39,392 bases of DNA from IMG/VR virus record IMGVR_UViG_3300019867_000002, positions 1 to 39,392 of that record. One strand, given 5' to 3'. The stretch comes from a virus. The position numbers and the translations under genes were made by a program. Of this stretch, positions 24,457 through 30,627 are shown piece by piece; position 1 is the stretch's first letter; every line of letters begins with the position of its first letter. Below the pieces are notes generated by a model, which did no database searches, was not told the DNA's origin, and worked only from the letters and a program-made list of their open reading frames with translations.

Positions 24457-24888
24457 TTAGTTGTTAAGTTGATATTTAGGTTCATTATTTTCTGATTCAA
24501 AAAGTTTTGTATAATCCATTACGTTTGGAATGTTATCCAATTCGCAAAGATATTCTACTACTGCGCATAAACCTTTGAATTGGGTTTCTTTGGTTTCTGT
24601 GCCTGTTTCAAATAAGGCTTCAGTAATGAATCTTAATTCTATTTCAGCAAGTTCTTTAACTGAATATCCTGTTTTTCTGATAGTTTCATTCATAAAATTA
24701 ATGTCAATATGTCTTGAAGTTACACCAAATGTAGAAACCATTGTTCTTATAGCATTGTTCCAGCTATATTCGTTATTGCAAATATTACCTACAGCACACA
24801 TGCTACAGTCCTGACTTCTTAAAGCTCCATTGTGAAATGCACTATAAAGCTTCGGCAATGCATTATCAAATCTTTCTGTTGTTTTCAT
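24457..24888 (-). CDS. Conserved-type protein with C-x2-C-x5-C motif
   Basis: A 143-residue protein. Residues of about 14-38 read LYSAFHNGALRSQDCSMCAVGNIC, a cysteine motif (C28, C31, C37) that could bind metal. The rest is helical and acidic. I recall similar small proteins in Flavobacteriia genomes, sometimes given unreliable redox-enzyme names; no function is assigned here. Confidence 0.6.
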   Translation of the reverse strand: MKTTERFDNALPKLYSAFHNGALRSQDCSMCAVGNICNNEYSWNNAIRTMVSTFGVTSRHIDINFMNETIRKTGYSVKELAEIELRFITEALFETGTETKETQFKGLCAVVEYLCELDNIPNVMDYTKLFESENNEPKYQLNN

Positions 24889-24889
24889 C

Positions 24890-25057
24890 TTACTTTTGTT
24901 TTATTGGTTTTAAATTCAGTTCGTTTAAATACTTAATTAAGGCTTTTTCAGCCACTATTTTTAATTTAGGCATTAATTCCTCAGTTAAGTGCTTTTCTTT
25001 AATCTGCACTCTTAAAACGCCTAATTTTTCGCCTTGTGGTAATTTGTTTCGTCCCAT
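24890..25057 (-). CDS. Small basic helical protein, 55 residues
   Basis: ATG at 25055-25057, stop TAA at 24890-24892. It fits between neighbours with 1-3 base spacing. The start MGRNKLPQGEKLGVLRVQIKEK then a Lys-rich helix could be DNA- or RNA-binding; a ribbon-helix-helix protein is one possibility. Unassigned. Confidence 0.6.
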   Translation of the reverse strand: MGRNKLPQGEKLGVLRVQIKEKHLTEELMPKLKIVAEKALIKYLNELNLKPIKQK

Positions 25058-25060
25058 TGT

Positions 25061-25342
25061 TTAAATAAAATTAGCTACGTTGTTTGTAATTATGTAATGT
25101 GACTTACATTTAAAATTATAATTCCCTATACTTGGAGTAAATGAAATATTTCCGTTAATATCTTTGGTTAAAATCCATCCATTACCATACAAAGGCATTA
25201 CCGTCTTTTCTCCGCAACCGCATAAGCAATTATGAATAGCACATTTATATTCTTCTGAAATATAAACTTTGTTTTCTTCAAGAACATCAGGGGTAAAATT
25301 CACGAATACTGGTTCTATTTCTACTTTTTTAAGCGTTTTCAT
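25061..25342 (-). CDS. DUF6527-family protein
   Basis: A 93-residue protein with the family layout: N-terminal KVEIEPVFVNFTPDVLEE, then CAIHNCLCGCGEKTVMP (residues 34-50), then FTPSIGNYNFKC-x-SHYIITNN (68-87). The Cys/His set suits a zinc site, and the Ser of PSIG is conserved in the family as I know it. DUF6527 proteins linked to bacterial ubiquitin-like (Bub) operons have, from memory, been described as zinc-dependent serine peptidases. Whether this standalone phage copy is active is unknown. It overlaps the upstream gene by 14 bases. Confidence 0.7.
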   Translation of the reverse strand: MKTLKKVEIEPVFVNFTPDVLEENKVYISEEYKCAIHNCLCGCGEKTVMPLYGNGWILTKDINGNISFTPSIGNYNFKCKSHYIITNNVANFI

Positions 25343-25574
25343 TTGTTCTTTCTGTGTTTATTATCAATTCATCTTCATCGTTGTAATGATGACATTTGTC
25401 GCAATAATGTTTTTCATTGTCTTTTTCAAAATTAGACGTCCATCCGTAATCATCAGCAGATTGCCACGCATCGTTTTTATCGACCCAAAAACCATATCCA
25501 CTATCTTCGTCCTGATAAGTTTCTTTGCAATTGTCGCATTGAATAGTAAATAATTCTTCTTTTACAAATCCCAT
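25329..25574 (-). CDS. Small protein with two C-x2-C pairs
   Basis: An 81-residue acidic protein. Cys pairs CDNC (13-16) and CDKC (58-61), the second followed by His residues, may bind one zinc ion. The centre is rich in Asp, Trp and Tyr. It is cotranscribed with the DUF6527 gene and overlaps it. Function unknown. Confidence 0.6.
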   Translation of the reverse strand: MGFVKEELFTIQCDNCKETYQDEDSGYGFWVDKNDAWQSADDYGWTSNFEKDNEKHYCDKCHHYNDEDELIINTERTNENA

Positions 25575-25585
25575 AACTTTTAAAT

Positions 25586-25777
25586 TTAAATTATTATTTT
25601 TTTAACTAATATTGTTCCGCTTCTGTAAGAATCTCCAAACAACGTTATTCCGAAAAATCCTCTTTTTATATTATTATTACATACTGTTGTTTTTTTATTA
25701 TCAGTATGCAAAATAGTATCTCCGTTTTTTATCACGGAGATGTGTACTTCTTGTATTTTATATTTCGACAAATCCAT
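25586..25777 (-). CDS. Unknown protein, 63 residues
   Basis: A small beta-rich protein (VHISVIKNGDTILHT; ITLFGDSYRSGTILVKKIII). Its start overlaps the upstream stop by one base (TAATG). No motif recognised. Confidence 0.5.
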   Translation of the reverse strand: MDLSKYKIQEVHISVIKNGDTILHTDNKKTTVCNNNIKRGFFGITLFGDSYRSGTILVKKIII

Positions 25778-25935
25778 TAGTAAACAGTTCTTATGTATTG
25801 AGCAATTGTACTTACTGAACTATAATTTTTTGATGCTTGTTCAAAATGAATGTTTACCATCTCGTTAACATCATCCACATTGTTTCCCGATTTAATTAAT
25901 TTTACTATTACTTTATTTCTTAATGTATTTGTCAT
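25777..25935 (-). CDS. Small protein, first gene of accessory unit
   Basis: A 52-residue helical protein (TLRNKVIVKLIKSGNNVDDVNEMV). I chose the ATG at 25933-25935. A longer reading would begin with a TTG that forms part of the promoter element TATCTTTG, so it cannot be the start. The promoter at 25960-25989 gives a 20-base leader. Confidence 0.65.
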   Translation of the reverse strand: MTNTLRNKVIVKLIKSGNNVDDVNEMVNIHFEQASKNYSSVSTIAQYIRTVY

Positions 25936-25959
25936 AACGTTTGTTTTTATTTGTTGTGT

Positions 25960-25989
25960 CAAAGATACATTGCTTATTTATATAAACAA
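25960..25989 (-). promoter_or_regulatory. Bacteroidota-type promoter of accessory unit
   Basis: On the minus strand: TTG (25987-25989), 19 bases, TATCTTTG (25960-25967), a full match to TAnnTTTG. It drives the 25935 to 23230 gene group, which ends at terminator 23117-23141. Confidence 0.75.
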
Positions 25990-26024
25990 TACGTAAAATA
26001 AACATTTAACATATAATTAACATT

Positions 26025-26153
26025 TCATTTCCTCCTTTCAGCGTAAACCGTTTTGATTTGTTCGAAAGTGATTTTGGCTATCGACTTGTATTTCATGATT
26101 TGTTTTTTCTCCTGAAGCGGTTTATCTCTCCAATAGCGCAGGATTTGTTTCAT
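26025..26153 (-). CDS. Small basic protein, 42 residues
   Basis: ATG at 26151-26153, stop TGA at 26025-26027. Strongly basic (RYWRDKPLQEKKQ; YAERRK end). An internal ATG at codon 20 is an alternative start. It lies between the ASCH-like gene and the accessory promoter. Plausible but short. Confidence 0.45.
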   Translation of the reverse strand: MKQILRYWRDKPLQEKKQIMKYKSIAKITFEQIKTVYAERRK

Positions 26154-26191
26154 CTCCCAATTCCGTTAATAGTTAATAGCTGTTTTAGGGG

Positions 26192-26449
26192 TTATCGATT
26201 AGGATGTAAAAACGACATTATACAATATCCATTCATTAATCCGAAGTGTTCTGCATCTTTCAACATATAAGTTACAATCCTGCTTGTGGAATAACCTGTA
26301 TATTCTTTTTTATCATTGTCGTATTCTTCCAAAATTAACTGATCGCCAATTTCAAAATTTCTGTCATTCAATCTTAGCTCCCAATCTTTTTCACCAGATA
26401 CAACTTTTTGGTAATACTCAACATGTGTTTTTAATTTATGCGTTTTCAT
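26192..26449 (-). CDS. DUF3850/ASCH-like domain protein
   Basis: An 85-residue protein with the DUF3850 pattern: H at the start (THVEYYQKVVSGEKDWELRLNDR), then FEIGDQLILEEYD, then YTG and a C-terminal GLMNGYCIMSF. DUF3850 belongs to the ASCH superfamily (PUA-like fold), which is thought to bind RNA or modified nucleotides. Its exact job in phages is not known. It belongs to the replication operon tail. Confidence 0.75.
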   Translation of the reverse strand: MKTHKLKTHVEYYQKVVSGEKDWELRLNDRNFEIGDQLILEEYDNDKKEYTGYSTSRIVTYMLKDAEHFGLMNGYCIMSFLHPNR

Positions 26450-26486
26450 AATATATTTTTTTTAATGTTATTTAAAATAAGGTTGG

Positions 26487-26858
26487 TTAGTACGTAGTAT
26501 CTGATCCTAAAAACTCGTTTAATTTATGTTTTGAATCCTTGTCAAAATTAGCTTGTAATTGATTACAGTTCAATAACTCTTGTAAATCTGATCTCAAATA
26601 CCATTCTATAAACAATGTTCCGTTAGACATTTTGTGAAAAACCATCTCAGTTGATTCTTCTTTTGTTTCTCCATCTGTTGCCGATAAATGAATTTGAGGC
26701 AAGTTTGTTTTTTCGACAATATTTAAATTATTCTCTTTAGACATAATTTTACATTCAAGCCATTGGATGTAGTTTTTATTGTTTAGTCTAAATAATAAAT
26801 CTAAATCTGAAATATTTTCTTTTTTTACTTCGTTGGTAAATTCTTCTCTTAGTGTCAT
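26487..26858 (-). CDS. Unknown protein, 123 residues
   Basis: The N-terminal TLREEFTNEVK ... YIQWLECKI resembles small phage proteins of Bacteroidota; the rest is acidic and helical with one beta patch (GTLFIEWYL). It precedes the ASCH-like gene. Function not assigned. Confidence 0.55.
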   Translation of the reverse strand: MTLREEFTNEVKKENISDLDLLFRLNNKNYIQWLECKIMSKENNLNIVEKTNLPQIHLSATDGETKEESTEMVFHKMSNGTLFIEWYLRSDLQELLNCNQLQANFDKDSKHKLNEFLGSDTTY

Positions 26859-26865
26859 AATTTCT

Positions 26866-27057
26866 CTATTTATTTTTAGTTTTCAAAATGTTGTGTTTGT
26901 ACAACTTTCTTTTTTCTTTTATTTCATTTACTCTTAATTCCAATTCCGGAACTGTAGAGTAATAAAATGACCTTGCTTTTTCTAATTGTCTTTTAGTTCT
27001 AGCTAAATGATTATTCATTAATCGAATAACTTTCTTTTGGTGATCTGTGTAACTCAT
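26866..27057 (-). CDS. Basic coiled-coil protein, 63 residues
   Basis: Nearly all helix and highly basic (RLMNNHLARTKRQLEKARSF; VNEIKEKRKLYKHN), so nucleic-acid contact is plausible. It follows the 52-residue gene by 1 base. Function unknown. Confidence 0.55.
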   Translation of the reverse strand: MSYTDHQKKVIRLMNNHLARTKRQLEKARSFYYSTVPELELRVNEIKEKRKLYKHNILKTKNK

Positions 27058-27058
27058 T

Positions 27059-27217
27059 TCATTCGTTCGTTTTAGTTTTCAAATAAGGCTCAATTTTTTG
27101 GTAGGGGAACGTTTCAAACAAGCCGGTATCGAGCCACTTAATGATACATTCGGTTTCGGTTATCCCACTAAGTCTAAATGGTCGGTTGTTCTTTGAGTAA
27201 AATGTTTTGAAATTCAT
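27059..27217 (-). CDS. Small protein overlapping the VRR-NUC gene end
   Basis: A 52-residue protein; ATG at 27215-27217, stop TGA at 27059-27061. It overlaps the VRR-NUC 3' end by 44 bases in another frame and fills the gap to the next gene. The sequence is protein-like (CIIKWLDTGLFETFPYQKIEPYL). No family recognised. Confidence 0.6.
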   Translation of the reverse strand: MNFKTFYSKNNRPFRLSGITETECIIKWLDTGLFETFPYQKIEPYLKTKTNE

Positions 27218-27497
27218 TTAGTGATCGTATTAAGTGATATTCATAACCAAGTCGATTGACAACTCTTTCAAAATCCTTTTGGTTTTGTTGCTGTTGGTTA
27301 TACCCAACTTTTAATTCACAAAAAATAACCCTATTATTCATTACGAGTATAAGGTCCGAGCATCCTAAACAAATAACTAAATCTTTTCGTTTAGACGCTA
27401 ATTCATTCAGGACCGGAATAACAACGCCTTTGCCGTGCCTTTCAAAATGGTTTCTAAAATATGATATACATTCAAGTTGTAGTGTGTGTTCTGTCAT
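27174..27497 (-). CDS. VRR-NUC domain nuclease
   Basis: A 107-residue protein, about a whole VRR-NUC domain of the PD-(D/E)xK superfamily. Key residues: D48 in GCSDLILV, E61 and K63 in FCELKVG, and a Gln-rich helix (QQQQNQKDF) after them. In phages such standalone domains act as structure-specific or Holliday-junction-type nucleases in replication and recombination. It lies 2 bases after the primase-helicase gene. Confidence 0.88.
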   Translation of the reverse strand: MTEHTLQLECISYFRNHFERHGKGVVIPVLNELASKRKDLVICLGCSDLILVMNNRVIFCELKVGYNQQQQNQKDFERVVNRLGYEYHLIRSLNEFQNILLKEQPTI

Positions 27498-27499
27498 TT

Positions 27500-29848
27500 T
27501 TAAAATGGTATTTCGTTATCGTCTTCTTTTGGTTGTGTTGGGTCCTCAAAATCAATCCATCGTGTTGCATTGGTCCTCCCTGAAACATATTTAAGTCCGT
27601 AATACTTTGCATAAGATTCGAGCCATTGTGTGAACTTTCTTTGTGATAGGAACTTTTTAAAATCTTGGTACTCATTACAGAATTTTGTAAAATATTCCGT
27701 TTTATCAATTCTAAAGTTATGAGGTAAATTTTCACGGTCCGAACTCCATTCGTAAAATTCGTATGAAGTTTCTTTTATGAATTTTCTAACTTCAAGATTA
27801 TTGAAATTATGTTTTACTAGTCCGTTTTTAAGATAGTATTGTTCACAATTAATCATAAAGTTATCAAAACGTAACCATTCTTTTTGATCCCAATCAGAAT
27901 ACAGCATGTGTCCAAATTCATCTAAAGGTGTGTGTTTGTGACTGAAAAATGAGGACATTTCGACTTCAAACTTTCTGCGCTCAAATGATCCCCCAATACC
28001 TCCAACAGTATAATTTGTTGTAATCAAAATCTTTGGACTTTTTTCAACCGGAATTGTTATTGCATCCTGTCCTTTGTATTCGAGTGTAATTCCCTCCGTT
28101 ATAAGTGAAAATAGGTTCTCAAAGTTGAAATTCTTTTTAACATCATCGAATACTAAAATTTGAGTATCAGTGCTTACGGTTTGGTAAGGAAATGTTTTTG
28201 TTGGCTCAAACATTTTTCCATCTATTCTGGAAACCTTTTTCATGTTTTTTAATCCATTCCAAAAAATACCTTTTCCACTACCTCCATTTGGATTCTCACT
28301 TATTGTTTCATCGTTGAATATTATTGCTTTATTATTTGCTGATGTTTTGAATGAGTGAAGTAAATAACCAATTACGCTTTTTAATGAATTATACTTTTGT
28401 ACATCTTTACCGGATGCAAGCCATAAGTAAGTCCTGAACTCTGAATCGTGATGATCAAATAATTCATAATTCCTATCAATTATTTGCCTTCTCCATACAT
28501 AACCGTCAAGGTCTAAATAATCAATTTTTTCTATTTTTTCAGAAGTCACTTTTACTACACAATTTTTAAAATACAAATAACATTCAGTAGATGTATCTTC
28601 TTTTATTTCTACTTCTGTAGTGTCGAGCATTGAAAGAAAATCAGGCTTAAAATAACCGCTGTTTGAAGCCATATAATCGTATGGTCCATATCCAATATTA
28701 GAACGATCCAATATGTTCTTTAAAACATAATCTTTGATCCTTTTTTCGTTAGTTTCTTCTAAAAGATTCTGATCCTTTTTTATGAATGTAAAAGTGTTAC
28801 TTTGTTCTGAAGGATAGTATTTGAAAAAATTGTTTTGCTCAAGCCAAAATTTAAACTTATGAGTTGAAAGAACAACCTTTCCTTTATCATTATAAAACCA
28901 AAATTCATCAATATCAAGTGTTTCTTTTATTCTGGAAATATCAACATCTTTATATACTTTTTCAATATCCTTTACCGATTTACCAGAACGGACCATTTTT
29001 TCAATCTTTTCTTTTTGCGAAGTATCTTCAAATGCTTTTCCGGCAGAAGGTCTTTTATAAGCAGAACGGACCAACGCTTCAATTTCTTTTTGTTTTCCTC
29101 CTTCATCATACTTCATACATTCAGAAAGTGCATCATTGTAATCAATACTGAAGTCGTTGAAAGCGGAAGCAAGTTTATGAAGGTTATTGTTCTTTGATCC
29201 TTTATTCATTCCGTATTTTTTGGTCCACCAAACCAATAATTTTTCTACAATCTGGTTTGACGAAGTCATTCTTACGATTGGCTCATAAGTTCCTATTTCT
29301 TCAATCTCAGGTTCTTCTAATTCGGTCCATTTTGAACTTTCTGGATTAATATAAATATCAGGGTCGTAGCTTTCAAAACAAGTACGTGAAACATCGCTTC
29401 CTGAATCATCCCAATTAGGATGATTAAAGTATTTTTTCAATGATTGAAAATAGCCTTTATGATTTTCTGTGATGCCTGGTATTTTAACCAATATTTTTAC
29501 ACCCAATGCAGAAGGAGAAATCCAAACTGAATAAATGTATTCATCACTTAGAATTGAGTTCTTAAATTCAATTGCTTCGTCTTTTGTTTTGAATTTATCA
29601 AAGTCTAAAATAATTAATCCTGAGTGCTCAATCAGTCCGGTTATTGATCTGCTTTTGAATTTTCCATTGAAACAAACTACAGGTAGCTTTGATTTATTCT
29701 TTGCGTAATCTTCCGGATTCATTAAACGCAATTGTTCTACAAAATCTTTTGATTTACCTTCTTGAATACGCTTCAATGCATATTCAACTCCTTTGTTAAA
29801 AGGATTGTTTACATCGGTTATTTTTTTAAAGATTGATACTATTGGCAT
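27500..29848 (-). CDS. Primase-helicase: VirE/BT4734-type N-domain and SF3-type helicase
   Basis: A 782-residue replication protein. Residues of about 1-170 resemble the BT4734/VirE N-terminal primase-like domain, with acidic motif LDFD (81-84), SPSALGVKILVK (111-122) and DVSRTCFESYDP (152-163). Residues of about 480-700 are an SF3/D5-like ATPase: Walker A GGSGKG (522-527), Walker B ILVFDD (564-569), sensor ILITTN (607-612). A long linker joins them. It should unwind and prime at the phage origin. Eight GGWCC words lie in this gene. The start overlaps the upstream gene by 10 bases. Confidence 0.88.
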   Translation of the reverse strand: MPIVSIFKKITDVNNPFNKGVEYALKRIQEGKSKDFVEQLRLMNPEDYAKNKSKLPVVCFNGKFKSRSITGLIEHSGLIILDFDKFKTKDEAIEFKNSILSDEYIYSVWISPSALGVKILVKIPGITENHKGYFQSLKKYFNHPNWDDSGSDVSRTCFESYDPDIYINPESSKWTELEEPEIEEIGTYEPIVRMTSSNQIVEKLLVWWTKKYGMNKGSKNNNLHKLASAFNDFSIDYNDALSECMKYDEGGKQKEIEALVRSAYKRPSAGKAFEDTSQKEKIEKMVRSGKSVKDIEKVYKDVDISRIKETLDIDEFWFYNDKGKVVLSTHKFKFWLEQNNFFKYYPSEQSNTFTFIKKDQNLLEETNEKRIKDYVLKNILDRSNIGYGPYDYMASNSGYFKPDFLSMLDTTEVEIKEDTSTECYLYFKNCVVKVTSEKIEKIDYLDLDGYVWRRQIIDRNYELFDHHDSEFRTYLWLASGKDVQKYNSLKSVIGYLLHSFKTSANNKAIIFNDETISENPNGGSGKGIFWNGLKNMKKVSRIDGKMFEPTKTFPYQTVSTDTQILVFDDVKKNFNFENLFSLITEGITLEYKGQDAITIPVEKSPKILITTNYTVGGIGGSFERRKFEVEMSSFFSHKHTPLDEFGHMLYSDWDQKEWLRFDNFMINCEQYYLKNGLVKHNFNNLEVRKFIKETSYEFYEWSSDRENLPHNFRIDKTEYFTKFCNEYQDFKKFLSQRKFTQWLESYAKYYGLKYVSGRTNATRWIDFEDPTQPKEDDNEIPF

Positions 29849-30240
29849 GATTCTACTAATTTGTTAAATGCGTTTCTTAAATGTTTATGTTGAGAAACAA
29901 TACCTTTTTTATTTAAAAATAAATATTGATCTCCAAAAAATACAATTTTTTTACCCGATACATTAAATTTATCTTCAATCCTGTATATTTTTAAATTATC
30001 TACAGAGTTATTAAGTTTATTGAAATCCAAATGCCCTACTTTTATTCGGTTGTGAAAATTAATATCAAAATCAAAAAACAATCTGGCAACTATATTTTTT
30101 AGCATTTCGTTACCTGACCCAGAATTAATAATTATATCTCCGTGCATATTTATATGACCATAAACTATTTTATTAGTTTTATTATTCAGCACTACACCAT
30201 CATCTCTTATTAAATAATTTTCGTATTCTTTAATTTCCAT
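29839..30240 (-). CDS. NUMOD4/HNH-like homing-endonuclease relative
   Basis: A 133-residue protein. N-terminus YENYLIRDDGVVLNNKTNK resembles NUMOD4; KVGHLDFNKLNNSVDNLKIYR (about 68-88) resembles the core of HNH_3 nucleases, where a first His before HLDxN is usually needed but is Gly here. So it may be inactive or purely DNA-binding. It starts 12 bases after the attenuator hairpin and carries no GGWCC word, unlike its neighbours, which may mean a separate origin. Confidence 0.55.
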   Translation of the reverse strand: MEIKEYENYLIRDDGVVLNNKTNKIVYGHINMHGDIIINSGSGNEMLKNIVARLFFDFDINFHNRIKVGHLDFNKLNNSVDNLKIYRIEDKFNVSGKKIVFFGDQYLFLNKKGIVSQHKHLRNAFNKLVESCQ

Positions 30241-30251
30241 AATTTATAAAA

Positions 30252-30299
30252 TAAAAAAATCCTATCAGATTGGAGGTTGCAGCTCCGCACTGATAGGAT
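30252..30299 (-). terminator. Two-tier terminator hairpin ahead of the replication genes
   Basis: On the minus strand a perfect 10-base-pair outer stem (30290-30299 with 30259-30268, ATCCTATCAG) and an inner 4-base-pair stem (30283-30286 with 30272-30275, GGAG/CTCC) are followed by seven T (30259 to 30253). The inner loop CTGCAAC is exactly 7 bases. It lies between its own promoter (30348-30376) and the gene at 30240, so it can act as an attenuator. Confidence 0.85.
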
Positions 30300-30342
30300 A
30301 ATATAAAATGTCTTAAACGTAATAATCCTGCAACGAATACTA
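30253..30342 (-). ncRNA. Predicted ~90-base structured RNA / attenuator leader
   Basis: Transcription from promoter 30348-30376 should begin near 30342 and stop at the hairpin near 30253. The 5' part holds GTTGCAG (30328-30334), the exact complement of the hairpin loop CTGCAAC (30276-30282), which allows a 7-base-pair pseudoknot. The AGGAT at 30325-30329 can also pair with ATCCT of the terminator stem, a weak anti-terminator. It could be a free small RNA, an attenuator for the replication operon, or both. I match it to no known RNA family. Confidence 0.55.
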
Positions 30343-30347
30343 CAAAG

Positions 30348-30376
30348 CAAATATAGTAAATAAATTTAAATAACAA
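30348..30376 (-). promoter_or_regulatory. Bacteroidota-type promoter of replication operon
   Basis: On the minus strand: TTG (30374-30376), 18 bases, TATATTTG (30348-30355), a full match. It lies between terminators 30586-30619 and 30252-30299. Confidence 0.75.
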
Positions 30377-30585
30377 ACAAAAACCACAAATGTTTTATAT
30401 TTTTTTAACTAAGACGTTACTTTTGTCACTTCTTAAGTATTGATATTATTGAAAAGTGACGTAAGGGCGTAGTAAAATTGATTTTTTATTAAGTTGGTTA
30501 ATTTTACAAAAACATAAAAAATACATATAAAGAGTAATATGTATTTTTGACGATGTGTCACGCTTTTTTGTAAGTAAATACAAAT
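30377..30585. other. AT-rich gene-free region, possible replication origin
   Basis: The whole 30241-30627 interval has no credible gene. This part is strongly AT-rich and has GTCAC/GTGAC words at about 30425, 30455 and 30556. Two of them form an inverted pair, GTCACTT and AAGTGAC, about 22 bases apart. It is next to the primase-helicase operon. These features suit an origin, but no iteron array is clear. Confidence 0.35.
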
Positions 30586-30619
30586 AAAAAAACCTTAACT
30601 ACTTATAAGTTAAGGTTTT
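30586..30619 (-). terminator. Intrinsic terminator after the SF2 helicase
   Basis: A perfect 12-base-pair stem (30589-30600 with 30608-30619, AACCTTAACT core) with a 7-base loop, followed on the minus strand by a run of seven T (30592 to 30586). It lies 9 bases after the helicase stop. Confidence 0.88.
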
Positions 30620-30627
30620 AAGATAAA

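Noticed and set aside
25936-25962. Nine-codon TTG-started extension of the 52-residue gene
   Set aside because: The TTG is part of the promoter element TATCTTTG, upstream of the likely transcription start.
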